Of a DNA stretch of 30,149 nt, positions 17,875-26,282 are shown piece after piece. Source of the stretch: Thalassospiraceae bacterium (GTDB lineage Bacteria > Pseudomonadota > Alphaproteobacteria > Rhodospirillales > Magnetovibrionaceae); the NCBI GenBank assembly GCA_030638205.1, contig DAOWFB010000035.1, forward strand, positions 1-30,149, in the 5' to 3' direction. Below the pieces are notes generated by a model, which was not told the DNA's origin, did no database searches, and saw only the letters and a program-made list of their open reading frames with translations. Within the stretch, counting starts at the first letter, position 1, and each line of letters begins with the position of its first letter. The position numbers were made by a program, and so were the translations under genes.

Positions 17875-18891
17875 GTGGCCCACACCAATTCACACGCCCA
17901 ACAACCCTCAAAATCTAAAGAATTATCGGCCTATGCTGCCATCGATCTTGGCACCAATAATTGTCGAATGTTGGTAGCGCAGCCTAACCATAATGGTTTT
18001 AGAATAATTGATTCATTTTCACGCATTGTCCGCCTTGGCGAAGGGGTATCGGCCAGCGGGCGCTTAAACGAAAACGCGATTGAACGCACCATTTCGGCCC
18101 TTGGCGTATGTAAATCTAAGATGCGCCGCGCCGGCGTTAACAAGGCCCGCTGTGTAACAACCGAGGCCTGCCGCCGAGCAGACAACAGTGGCGAGTTCTT
18201 AAAAAGAGTTCACGCCGAATTGGGAATAGAGCTTGAAGCAATATCAGCCAAGGAAGAAGCCGAACTAACCTTAATTGGTTGCGCCCCATTATTGGCCGAG
18301 GTTCGACCCCACGCATTGGTTTTTGATATCGGTGGTGGCAGCACCGAAGCGGTATGGATTGACATGAATGCATCAAACGGCCCCACGGCAATTGATATGG
18401 TCTCTCTGCCCCATGGGGTTGTTACATTAAGCGAAGATTACCCCGGCGGAACCGGAACCGATGGTGCGTTTGAAGAAATAGTAGCGCGCATTGATGAAGG
18501 CTTGGCAGCCTTTGACGAGCGCAATAAAATTTCAGAGACCATCAGCAAAGGTATGGTGCAAATGCTGGGCACGTCGGGCACCGTTACAACCCTTGGCGCG
18601 CTGCATCTTGAATTACCACGTTATGACAGATCGAAAATTGATGGATTGGTTCTTTCGTTTGAAGACATAAATAAAACAATATCGATGATTGACAATATGT
18701 CGGTTGAAAACCGCATGAAGCACCCATGCATCGGAGCCAAACGTGGCGATTTAATGATGTCTGGTTGTGCAATTTTAGAAGCCGTAACCAGGCGTTGGTC
18801 GGCAGGAAAATTAGTGGTAGCAGACCGTGGCATCCGCGAAGGAATATTAATTTCATTAATGTCCGAAGATAGCGCAAGGAATAACGTGTGA
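17875..18891 (+). CDS. Ppx/GppA-family phosphatase (exopolyphosphatase / pppGpp hydrolase)
   Basis: Cytoplasmic ASKHA-fold phosphatase, 338 aa, the short two-lobed form without the C-terminal HD-like domain of E. coli Ppx/GppA. Motifs: phosphate-1 loop AAIDLGTNNCRML (21-33), catalytic-Glu region ISAKEEAEL (123-131), phosphate-2 loop VFDIGGGSTE (149-158), and LGTSGTVTTLGA. It hydrolyses terminal phosphates of polyphosphate and/or converts pppGpp to ppGpp; sequence alone does not decide which. The GTG start at 17875 follows an AGAGA site (17863-17867). The stop overlaps the rlmE start by 4 nt, a common pairing in alphaproteobacteria that implies co-translation. Confidence 0.92.
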   Translation: MAHTNSHAQQPSKSKELSAYAAIDLGTNNCRMLVAQPNHNGFRIIDSFSRIVRLGEGVSASGRLNENAIERTISALGVCKSKMRRAGVNKARCVTTEACRRADNSGEFLKRVHAELGIELEAISAKEEAELTLIGCAPLLAEVRPHALVFDIGGGSTEAVWIDMNASNGPTAIDMVSLPHGVVTLSEDYPGGTGTDGAFEEIVARIDEGLAAFDERNKISETISKGMVQMLGTSGTVTTLGALHLELPRYDRSKIDGLVLSFEDINKTISMIDNMSVENRMKHPCIGAKRGDLMMSGCAILEAVTRRWSAGKLVVADRGIREGILISLMSEDSARNNV

Positions 18892-19616
18892 CACAGCCAC
18901 CCAAAGGATTCAAAGGAAGAAATTCGCGCGGCGGCACTGCACGAATGAAGCATGAGCGCGTTAAAACTGCACGCGGGCGCAAAAGTTCGTCAACGCAATG
19001 GCTAAAACGCCAACTAAACGATCCGTATGTAACCGAGGCCGGGCGTCGTGGATTTCGCTCACGCGCGGCGTTCAAAATATTAGACCTAAATGAAAAATTT
19101 AATTTTCTAAAAAACGGTGCTCGGATTGTTGATTTGGGTGCTGCCCCCGGTGGCTGGTCACAAGCGGCGGCGGAAATAGTTTTAAAAGGAAATAACAAGG
19201 GCAAGATTGTAGCGCTGGACATTAACGAGATGGAACCAATTCCCGGTATTGAGGTTTTGCATCTTGATTTCACCACCGACGAAGCGCCCGATGCATTAAA
19301 AAAAGCACTTGGCGGACAGGCCGACGTGGTAATGAGCGATATGGCCGCACCGGCAACCGGGCATACGGGAACCGATCACATTCGCATCATGGGGTTGTGC
19401 GAAATAGCGCTGGATTTTGCCCGTGAAGTTCTGGCCCCAAACGGAATATTTATTGCCAAGGTGTTACAGGGCGGAACCGAAGGCGAATTATTACAAACCC
19501 TAAAACGAGATTTTAAAAAAGTTCAGCACGTAAAGCCCGCATCCAGCAGGCAAGATTCTGCTGAAATGTATGTTGTTGGTGTTGGGTTCAGGGGCGGGAA
19601 AAAAGAAACCCCATAA
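18888..19616 (+). CDS. rlmE: 23S rRNA 2'-O-ribose U2552 methyltransferase RlmE (FtsJ/RrmJ)
   Basis: SAM-dependent methyltransferase that modifies U2552 in the 23S rRNA A-loop late in 50S assembly; 242 aa. The SAM-binding motif VDLGAAPGGWSQ is at 81-92. The catalytic K-D-K-E tetrad is present: Lys63 (RSRAAFK), Asp151 (SDMAAP), Lys191 (FIAKV) and Glu226 (SAEMYVV). A basic, Gly/Arg/Lys-rich N-terminal extension of about 35 residues is typical of alphaproteobacterial members. The GTG start at 18888 overlaps the upstream stop (GTGA), with AAGGA at 18876-18880. Its stop is 9 bp from the stop of the convergent FKBP-rhodanese gene. Confidence 0.95.
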   Translation: MTQPPKGFKGRNSRGGTARMKHERVKTARGRKSSSTQWLKRQLNDPYVTEAGRRGFRSRAAFKILDLNEKFNFLKNGARIVDLGAAPGGWSQAAAEIVLKGNNKGKIVALDINEMEPIPGIEVLHLDFTTDEAPDALKKALGGQADVVMSDMAAPATGHTGTDHIRIMGLCEIALDFAREVLAPNGIFIAKVLQGGTEGELLQTLKRDFKKVQHVKPASSRQDSAEMYVVGVGFRGGKKETP

Positions 19617-19625
19617 AGTTAGCCC

Positions 19626-20411
19626 TTAATTTTTTACAACCGGGTTTTTGTCTTTTATCCACCCACTAATACCGTCGGTTACATTATAAACTTTCTTATA
19701 ACCAACCCGGTCAGCCAAATATGTGGCAATTGCCACAGTGCGGCTTCCGGTGCGACAAATAAGCACTACCTCATCATTTTTGGCCGCAACTTTTCCAAAG
19801 CTTCCTGGAAACGTTTGCACAGGCTTACCGCCTTCATCAAATGATGTGATTAATTTAGATCCTTCGATAACTCCGGTTTCGGCCCATTCTTTGGCAGTAC
19901 GGATATCAACAATGGTAACACCCCGTTGCAAAAGTGCCTTTAATTCATCGTTATTAATATTGGTAAAGTTGGGCGCAGATACGCCTATTAATTCAACTTC
20001 AAATTTAAGCGTTGCATTTGGGGGAATGGCCCCGGGGTGACCACGCGGGCCATAACCAAGTTCCGGCGGAATGATTAGTTCGCGTTTACCGCCAACGCGC
20101 ATTCCTTCAACCCCCAGGTCCCAGCCCTTTATTACCTCGCCACCACCAATGGTGAATTTAAATGGGGTGCCTCTATCAAGGGATGAATCAAATTTTGACC
20201 CATTTTCCAGCCATCCGGTGTAATGAACGCTGACTTTGGAATGGGAAACGGCTTCGTCGCCTGTTCCTTTTTTAAGGTCGGTTATTTTAAGGTTTTTAAT
20301 ATCTTCGTCCGGTGCCGCATTCGCAACTCCGCCTGTTCCCGCAATAAAAACCGCTACCATCAAGGCAATTACGGTGTTTTTTATAGTTAAAGCTGGATTT
20401 GTATTTTTCAT
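19626..20411 (-). CDS. Exported FKBP-type peptidyl-prolyl isomerase fused to a rhodanese domain
   Basis: A 261-aa protein with an apparent Sec signal peptide: basic start, hydrophobic core about 12-30, and ANA before APDE at about 33-36. The FKBP domain (about 40-148) shows VSVHYTGWLENGSKFDSS, EVIKGWDLGVEGM and ELGYG, the family's active-site framework. A rhodanese-like domain (about 152-258) has the VDIRTAKEWAETGVIEGS entry and the active-site loop CRTGSRT with Cys219. Predicted location is the periplasm, with prolyl isomerisation plus a sulfur-transfer or thiol-binding module. The physiological substrate is unknown. It is monocistronic, convergent with rlmE and divergent from guaB. FKBP and single-domain rhodanese are each common; the exported fusion is the unusual part. 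Confidence 0.93.
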   Translation of the reverse strand: MKNTNPALTIKNTVIALMVAVFIAGTGGVANAAPDEDIKNLKITDLKKGTGDEAVSHSKVSVHYTGWLENGSKFDSSLDRGTPFKFTIGGGEVIKGWDLGVEGMRVGGKRELIIPPELGYGPRGHPGAIPPNATLKFEVELIGVSAPNFTNINNDELKALLQRGVTIVDIRTAKEWAETGVIEGSKLITSFDEGGKPVQTFPGSFGKVAAKNDEVVLICRTGSRTVAIATYLADRVGYKKVYNVTDGISGWIKDKNPVVKN

Positions 20412-20524
20412 TTTATTAATCTCGGCCTTCCATGTTGTATGGCATGTTGTGCGAGCTAAGCCCCCGCTACGTTGATATTTATCCGCACATTAGCAGGATG
20501 GTATATTCCATATACTACATTTTT

Positions 20525-20554
20525 TTGCTGTTAATATTAAAAGATCTTTATAAT
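20525..20554 (+). promoter_or_regulatory. Candidate sigma-70-type promoter of guaB
   Basis: TTGCTG (20525-20530), an 18-bp spacer and a perfect TATAAT (20549-20554). Transcription would start near 20561, giving a leader of about 60 nt before the guaB ATG at 20624. It is placed correctly in the divergent 212-bp gap. Confidence 0.5.
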
Positions 20555-20623
20555 GCTTAATCACCCTTGGAAATTTTGAGCATATCTATATGATGCAGCG
20601 CCAACTCATAACTTGGAGGTGGC

Positions 20624-22117
20624 ATGACAGTCCCCACGATACCCCCCACGATACCAGAGGCCCTAACATTCGATGACGTGCTGCTGGTTCCGGCTGCATC
20701 GGACGTATTGCCAACGCAAGCAAGCACCCGCACCATGCTAACACGCGAGATTGAATTGGGTATTCCCATTGCCTCTGCCGCCATGGATACGGTTACCGAA
20801 AACCGCCTTGCTATCACACTGGCGCAAATGGGCGGTATTGGCGTTATTCATAAAAACCTTTCCATCGAAGAACAAGCCGACGAAGTTCGCAAGGTAAAAA
20901 GGTTCGAGGCCGGCATGGTGGTTGATCCATTTACCATCGGCCCCGATGCCACGCTTGCCGAAGCATTACATATAAAAGAGACACACGGTTTTTCCGGTAT
21001 TCCGGTTGTTGAAAATGATGGCCGCTTAGTCGGCATCCTGACTAATCGCGACGTACGCTTCGCCCAAGACCCCAACCAAAAAGTTGGCGAGTTGATGACC
21101 AAGGACGAGCCGGGCAAGCCACTGGTAACTATTAAGGGCGAAGTAAACCGCATCGAGGCCAAAAAGCTTTTGCACCAACACCGCATTGAAAAACTTTTGG
21201 TTGTTGATGATAAATACCGTTGCGTCGGGCTTATTACGGTTAAGGATATTGAAAAAGAACAAGAACACCCGCACGCCTGCAAAGACAGCAATGGTAGCCT
21301 GCGAGTAGCCGCCGCTACCGGCGTTGGCAAAGACGGAATTGAACGTGCCGAAGGCCTTATCGCCGCTGGCGTTGATTTGGTTGTGGTTGATACCGCCCAC
21401 GGTCATTCAAGGGGCGTAATAAGCGCGGTTGAACAAATAAAGTCCATATCTAAAAATACCCAAATTATGGCTGGCAACATTGCCACACCCGAAGCGGCAA
21501 AAGCTCTAATCAAGGCAGGTGCCGATGCGGTTAAGGTTGGTATTGGGCCTGGAACAATTTGCACCACCCGCATGGTCGCTGGTGTTGGCGTGCCCCAGCT
21601 ATCGGCAATTATGGAAACCGCCGCCGAATGTAAAAAACAAAACATCCCGGTAATCGCCGATGGTGGTATTAAATATTCCGGCGATATTGCAAAGGCAATT
21701 GCCGCTGGTGCCAACCTTGTAATGGTTGGCTCACTTTTGGCCGGTACCGACGAAAGCCCGGGCGAAGTATTTTTGTATCAGGGTCGTTCTTATAAATCTT
21801 ATCGTGGTATGGGATCCCTTGGTGCCATGGCGCGCGGTTCAGCCGATAGGTATTTTCAGGCCGATGTGTCCGATAGCCTGAAACTGGTACCCGAAGGCAT
21901 CGAAGGTCGGGTTCCATATAAAGGCCCGGTTGGTAATGTAATTCACCAATTAGTAGGTGGTCTTAAATCATCCATGGGTTACACCGGGGCGGCTACCATT
22001 GCTGATATGCAAAAGAACGCAAAGTTCCGCCGCATAACCGGTGCGGGATTGCGCGAAAGCCACGTTCATGATGTGACCATCACCCGCGAAGCACCTAACT
22101 ATAAAAGCGAGGGCTAG
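20624..22117 (+). CDS. guaB: Inosine-5'-monophosphate dehydrogenase
   Basis: Catalyses NAD-dependent oxidation of IMP to XMP, the committed step of GMP synthesis; 497 aa, full length. N-terminal TIM-barrel segment LTFDDVLLVPA (14-24), paired CBS domains (about 95-215; SGIPVVENDGRLVGILTNRD), then the catalytic loop GIGPGTICTTRMVAGVG with Cys313. Further barrel motifs are IADGGIKYSGDIAKA and MVGSLLAGTDESPGE, then YRGMGSLGAM. GGAGG at 20615-20619 precedes the ATG by 4 nt. The first codons contain a perfect 12-bp tandem repeat, giving PTIPPTIP. It is followed 4 bp later by rsmB, so the two are probably one operon. Confidence 0.97.
   Translation: MTVPTIPPTIPEALTFDDVLLVPAASDVLPTQASTRTMLTREIELGIPIASAAMDTVTENRLAITLAQMGGIGVIHKNLSIEEQADEVRKVKRFEAGMVVDPFTIGPDATLAEALHIKETHGFSGIPVVENDGRLVGILTNRDVRFAQDPNQKVGELMTKDEPGKPLVTIKGEVNRIEAKKLLHQHRIEKLLVVDDKYRCVGLITVKDIEKEQEHPHACKDSNGSLRVAAATGVGKDGIERAEGLIAAGVDLVVVDTAHGHSRGVISAVEQIKSISKNTQIMAGNIATPEAAKALIKAGADAVKVGIGPGTICTTRMVAGVGVPQLSAIMETAAECKKQNIPVIADGGIKYSGDIAKAIAAGANLVMVGSLLAGTDESPGEVFLYQGRSYKSYRGMGSLGAMARGSADRYFQADVSDSLKLVPEGIEGRVPYKGPVGNVIHQLVGGLKSSMGYTGAATIADMQKNAKFRRITGAGLRESHVHDVTITREAPNYKSEG
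20632..20655. repeat. 12-bp perfect tandem repeat at the start of guaB
   Basis: CCCCACGATACC occurs at 20632-20643 and again at 20644-20655. It is in frame and adds four residues to the N-terminus (PTIPPTIP), ahead of the conserved catalytic domain. Confidence 0.93.
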
Positions 22118-22121
22118 CCCC

Positions 22122-23450
22122 ATGCTACCGGCGGCCAAATTAGAAGCCGCAATATACCTGTTGGAAAAAATTTCAACTGAATGTCGCCCAGCCGACGACA
22201 TTGTGCGTGGCTGGATAAAAGCCAGACGTTTTGTTGGTGGCACCGACCGCCGCCAATTGCGCGAGCGGGTTTATGGTATTTTGCGTCGGCGTATGCACCT
22301 TGACTGGCATATTGAAAATGCCGGGTTTAAACCAACAACCCGGATGGAAGTAATCGCCGATGTGGTTTTGGTTGATAAAAACAATCCTGCTGAACTTTTT
22401 GATGGCTCTAAACACGCACCAAAGCCATTAAATGATGACGAACAAAAACTTGCCATTAAGCTAGTGAGTGCCAAATTAGAAGACCCAGCCATGCCCGCCC
22501 ATGTTCTGGTAGAAATGCCCGAATGGATGACCGAACAATTAAAACCATTTTATGGCGAACGCTTCATGGAAGAAATGCAGGCATTAAATAAGCCCGCACC
22601 AATGGACATGCGGGTTAATCTGGCCCGGGTCACCCGTGAACAGGCGCAAAAATCAATGGCCAAAGATGGTATCAAGGTTGGCTTTACCAAGCTTTCGCCA
22701 GCGGGCATCACGCTTGAGGCCCATAGCGATATATCTAGAACAAAAGCATTTCGTACCGGGTTGATCGAGGTACAGGACGCGGGCTCGCAAATACTTTCGT
22801 TTTTAACAGGTGCAAAGCCCGGAATGGCAGTTTGCGATTATTGCGCCGGTGCCGGCGGCAAAACATTGGCGTTGGCAGATAGGCTTGGTCTTCAAGGTGG
22901 GGCAAAAGAAAACAAAAGCCGTTTGGTGGCGTGTGATACCGAGGAAAGCAGGCTAAAACGCATGGACCGCAGGTTAGACCGGGCCAAATTAGGCGACGCT
23001 GTTGAACGCCATGTAATTGTCGATGACAGCGCATGGGAAAAAGAAAATAGCGAAATCTTTGACCGGGTTTTGGTAGATGCACCGTGTAGCGGAAGCGGAA
23101 CATGGCGCAGGCACCCGGAGCAAAAAAACCGTATAACAGCCGAACGGGTGGCTGAATTAACCGCCATTCAAGACGGCATTTTAACCCGTGCGGCAAAACT
23201 GGTTAAACCGGGTGGGCGGCTGGTTTATGCAACTTGCTCATTACTGCCCGATGAAAACGAAGCTCGGGTGGAAAAGTTTCTTAAAAACCACACAGAATAT
23301 ACTGCCATTAACTGGCAAGGCGCATGGGCCGAAGCCATGCCCAAGGCAGCCATGCCTTCGCAACATATTTCAGGGGACTACCTGCGCCTAAGCCCAGCCG
23401 CCCACGGCAGCGATGGGTTTTTTGTGGCGGTTCTTGCCAAAAATATTTAA
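22122..23450 (+). CDS. rsmB: 16S rRNA m5C967-type methyltransferase (RsmB/Sun family)
   Basis: SAM-dependent RNA m5C methyltransferase of the NOL1/NOP2/Sun family; 442 aa. An N-terminal NusB-like helical segment lies about 1-60 (RQLRERVYGILRRR). The Rossmann domain has the SAM motif DYCAGAGGKTLALADR, motif IV DAPCSGSGTWRRHP (Cys322) and motif VI YATCSLLPDEN with nucleophile Cys372. Both family cysteines are intact. The ATG at 22122 follows GAGGG (22109-22113), itself at the end of guaB; the 4-bp gap indicates co-transcription. Assignment to C967 follows the usual alphaproteobacterial RsmB annotation. A closely related m5C target cannot be excluded. Confidence 0.9.
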   Translation: MLPAAKLEAAIYLLEKISTECRPADDIVRGWIKARRFVGGTDRRQLRERVYGILRRRMHLDWHIENAGFKPTTRMEVIADVVLVDKNNPAELFDGSKHAPKPLNDDEQKLAIKLVSAKLEDPAMPAHVLVEMPEWMTEQLKPFYGERFMEEMQALNKPAPMDMRVNLARVTREQAQKSMAKDGIKVGFTKLSPAGITLEAHSDISRTKAFRTGLIEVQDAGSQILSFLTGAKPGMAVCDYCAGAGGKTLALADRLGLQGGAKENKSRLVACDTEESRLKRMDRRLDRAKLGDAVERHVIVDDSAWEKENSEIFDRVLVDAPCSGSGTWRRHPEQKNRITAERVAELTAIQDGILTRAAKLVKPGGRLVYATCSLLPDENEARVEKFLKNHTEYTAINWQGAWAEAMPKAAMPSQHISGDYLRLSPAAHGSDGFFVAVLAKNI

Positions 23451-23492
23451 TGCAAATCTTGACGCATAAGCAGTGAAAGAGCAAAGTCCACC

Positions 23493-23573
23493 TGTTCCGA
23501 GGGGCGGCAATTTTTTGCCTGAGAAGCACCCTTCGAACCTGATCCGGGTGATGCCGGCGTAGGGACGGGAACC
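23493..23573 (+). promoter_or_regulatory. TPP riboswitch (THI element) upstream of thiC
   Basis: The leader shows the conserved THI-box blocks in order: GAGGGGCGGC, GCCTGAGAAGCACCC, TTCGAACCTGATCCGGGTG, and ATGCCGGCGTAGGGA. The P1 helix is closed by GTTCC (23494-23498) with GGAAC (23568-23572). The aptamer binds thiamine pyrophosphate. The 61-nt expression platform before the thiC ATG has no strong terminator, so control is more likely at translation initiation through the AGGAG site at 23622-23626. Confidence 0.95.
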
Positions 23574-23634
23574 TTTTTAAACCCCCCTTCCCTTTTTTGG
23601 CGTCCCCTAGCAATTTTTTTTAGGAGCAGCCGCC

Positions 23635-25458
23635 ATGGCCCCCAAAGACCCCAAAAGCAACGATGCCAAATTTTCTGTTACTACCGGCCCCATACCGGGA
23701 TCGAAAAAAATCTATGTAAAAAGCGATAGCAATGCATCGGTCCGTGTTGCCATGCGGCAAATAGACATGGAAGACGGCTGTGGTGAACCGGCGTTAAAAG
23801 TTTATGATTGCTCTGGCCCCTATACCGACCAAGAAACCAAAACCGATATTTACGTTGGGCTAAAGCCATTTCGCAAAGAATGGATAGATGCCCGCGCCGA
23901 CGTAGAACCATATGACGGTCGGCAAATAAAACCCGAAGATAACGGCCTTAAAGAAAATGAAGTTTCAACCGTTGCCCAATTTAATTTAGGTGAGCGCAAG
24001 CCCCTGCGTGCCAGTGGCGGTGCAGTAAGTCAATTAGCATACGCCAAGCGCGGAATAATTACGCCAGAAATGGAATACGTTGCAATTCGTGAAAACGAAG
24101 GTCGCAAAGCCGCATTAAACAAAGAGCGTGACGGTGAAGATTTTGGTGCATCGGTGCCCGATTTTGTAACGGCTGAGTTTGTACGTTCGGAAATTGCCCG
24201 TGGTCGCGCGGTAATGCCAACCAATATCAACCATCCGGAATCCGAACCAATGATTATCGGGCGTAATTTTTTGACCAAAATAAATGCCAATATTGGTAAT
24301 TCAGCCATTACATCATCGGTTGGTGAAGAGGTCGACAAAATGGTGTGGTCGATCCGCTGGGGCGCAGATACGGTTATGGATCTTTCAACCGGAACTGACA
24401 TCCACGACATTCGCGAATGGCTTATCAGAAACAGCCCGGTTCCTATTGGCACCGTACCAATTTATCAGGCATTGGAAAAAGTAAATGGCATTGCCGAAGA
24501 TTTAACCTGGGAAGTATTTCGCGACACATTAATTGAACAAGCCGAACAAGGTGTCGATTATTGGACAATCCATGCCGGAGTGCGCTTGGCCCATATTCCG
24601 CTAACCGCAAACCGCACCACCGGAATTGTATCGCGTGGTGGTTCAATTTTGGCCAAATGGTGCTTGACGTACCACAAGGAAAATTTCCTCTACACCCACT
24701 TTGCCGAAATTTGCGACATTTGCGCCCAATATGATGTGGCGCTTTCATTGGGTGATGGCCTGCGCCCCGGTTCTATCGCCGATGCCAATGATGAGGCCCA
24801 GTTTGCCGAACTAGATACATTGGGTGAATTGCAAAAAATTGCCTTTGAAAAAGATGTGCAAACATTTATCGAAGGCCCCGGCCATGTGCCCATGCACAAA
24901 ATAAAAGAGAACATGGAAAGGCAGCTGGAAGCATGCGGCGAAGCGCCATTTTACACATTGGGCCCGCTGGTGACCGACATAGCACCGGGGTATGACCACA
25001 TTACATCGGCCATCGGTGCGGCAATGATTGGCTGGTACGGCTGCGCCATGCTTTGCTACGTTACCCCAAAAGAACATCTTGGCCTGCCCGGGCGCGACGA
25101 CGTAAAAGTAGGTGTTATTACATATAAACTAGCCGCCCACGCCGCAGATCTTGCCAAGGGCCACCCGGGTGCGGCCATTCGCGACGATGCCATGAGCAGG
25201 GCGCGGTTTGATTTCCGCTGGCGCGATCAATTTCACATTGGGCTAGACCCGGAAACGGCCCTTAAATACCACGACGAAACCCTACCCGCCGAAGGTGCAA
25301 AAAAAGCGCATTTTTGTTCCATGTGCGGGCCAAAGTTCTGTTCCATGAAAATCAGCCACGAGGTCAAAGAAGTGGCCCAAAAAGGCATGAATGAAATGAG
25401 CGAAAAATTCCGCAAAAACGGTGGCGAGATTTATCACAAAACCGATGCCGCCGAATAA
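23635..25458 (+). CDS. thiC: Phosphomethylpyrimidine synthase ThiC
   Basis: Radical-SAM enzyme converting 5-aminoimidazole ribotide (AIR) to HMP-phosphate, the pyrimidine half of thiamine; 607 aa, normal length. The non-canonical C-terminal [4Fe-4S] motif CX2CX4C is present: Cys561, Cys564 and Cys569 in CSMCGPKFCSM. Core ThiC motifs include MPTNINHPESEPMIIGR, SIRWGADTVMDLSTG, EGPGHVPMHKIKEN and LGPLVTDIAPGYDHI. AGGAG at 23622-23626 fits the ATG at 23635. It is controlled by the upstream TPP riboswitch. No other thiamine biosynthesis gene lies in the window. A TSUP transporter gene follows with zero spacing. Confidence 0.97.
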   Translation: MAPKDPKSNDAKFSVTTGPIPGSKKIYVKSDSNASVRVAMRQIDMEDGCGEPALKVYDCSGPYTDQETKTDIYVGLKPFRKEWIDARADVEPYDGRQIKPEDNGLKENEVSTVAQFNLGERKPLRASGGAVSQLAYAKRGIITPEMEYVAIRENEGRKAALNKERDGEDFGASVPDFVTAEFVRSEIARGRAVMPTNINHPESEPMIIGRNFLTKINANIGNSAITSSVGEEVDKMVWSIRWGADTVMDLSTGTDIHDIREWLIRNSPVPIGTVPIYQALEKVNGIAEDLTWEVFRDTLIEQAEQGVDYWTIHAGVRLAHIPLTANRTTGIVSRGGSILAKWCLTYHKENFLYTHFAEICDICAQYDVALSLGDGLRPGSIADANDEAQFAELDTLGELQKIAFEKDVQTFIEGPGHVPMHKIKENMERQLEACGEAPFYTLGPLVTDIAPGYDHITSAIGAAMIGWYGCAMLCYVTPKEHLGLPGRDDVKVGVITYKLAAHAADLAKGHPGAAIRDDAMSRARFDFRWRDQFHIGLDPETALKYHDETLPAEGAKKAHFCSMCGPKFCSMKISHEVKEVAQKGMNEMSEKFRKNGGEIYHKTDAAE

Positions 25459-26253
25459 ATGGAAATAATGTCGGCAGAAGTTTTAGGTATTTTATTTCTG
25501 GCGGGATTAGCAAGCGGGTTTGTCGATTCTATCGCCGGTGGTGGGGGGCTTATTTCTGTTCCCGCGCTATTGGCAACGGGTATGCCGCCGGTTAGCGCGC
25601 TGGCCACCAATAAAGCACAAGCCATGTTTGGTTCGTTCACCGCAACCTACACTTACGCCCGAGGCGGTCATGTAAATATCTTTGAAATGAAACTGGGAAT
25701 TATATTTACCATCATTGGTGCGATTGCAGGAACATTGCTGGTGCAGGTTCTGGATGCAAACCTTATGATGGCAGTTATTCCATTTATGCTTATTGCGGCT
25801 GCACTATATTTTGCGTTTGGCCCAAGCTTAGGCGGTGTTGACCGTCACCATCTGATAGAGCGCGGGCCATTTTATGCAATTTTTGGTCTTTTAATCGGGT
25901 TTTATGATGGATTTTTTTGCCCCGGCACCGGATCGTTCTGGGCGCTTGCCTTTGTTTCCGTTCTGGGTTTCAACATGATAAAGGCCACCGCCCACACCAA
26001 GGTGGTTAATTTTACCTCTAACTTTACCTCGTTCTTATTTTTTGCCGTGGCTGGTCATGTGTTGTGGCTGCCGGCGGCTGTCATGGCATTGGGCCAGCTT
26101 TTAGGTGCTCGCATTGGTGCCAATACCGCCATCAAGCACGGGGCAAGCGTTATTCGCCCACTGCTGGTTGTGGTATCATTAGTCATTACTGCAAAGCTTA
26201 TCTTTGATGACCCGGAAAATATAATCCATCAGTGGGTACTGAATAATTTTTAA
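25459..26253 (+). CDS. TSUP (TauE/SafE) family membrane transporter
   Basis: A 264-aa inner-membrane protein with about eight hydrophobic segments in two repeats. Family motifs: GLASGFVDSIAGGGGLISVPALLATGMPP with SALATNKAQAMFGS in the first half, and GFYDGFFCPGTGSFWAL with AHTKVVNFTSNFTS in the second half, as in TSUP/DUF81 proteins. Known members move sulfite, sulfonate-derived or related organic anions. The ATG at 25459 directly follows the thiC stop with no gap, so it is probably co-transcribed and riboswitch-controlled; an in-frame ATG at 25468 is an alternative start. Context suggests a role connected with thiamine, but the substrate cannot be read from sequence. It is convergent with the next kinase (29-bp gap). 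Confidence 0.9.
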   Translation: MEIMSAEVLGILFLAGLASGFVDSIAGGGGLISVPALLATGMPPVSALATNKAQAMFGSFTATYTYARGGHVNIFEMKLGIIFTIIGAIAGTLLVQVLDANLMMAVIPFMLIAAALYFAFGPSLGGVDRHHLIERGPFYAIFGLLIGFYDGFFCPGTGSFWALAFVSVLGFNMIKATAHTKVVNFTSNFTSFLFFAVAGHVLWLPAAVMALGQLLGARIGANTAIKHGASVIRPLLVVVSLVITAKLIFDDPENIIHQWVLNNF

Positions 26254-26282
26254 CATATTGAATTAGCTCTAATAAATAAAAA

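Noticed and set aside
18584..19276. 230-codon open frame on the minus strand
   Set aside because: It lies antisense to ppx/gppA and rlmE, which have intact catalytic motifs; its translation has no recognisable domain.
20848..21330. 160-codon open frame on the minus strand
   Set aside because: It is antisense to the CBS region of guaB, is low-complexity Ser/Thr-rich, and has no start context.
22735..23196. 153-codon open frame on the minus strand
   Set aside because: It is antisense to the catalytic domain of rsmB and is explained by codon bias of the real gene.
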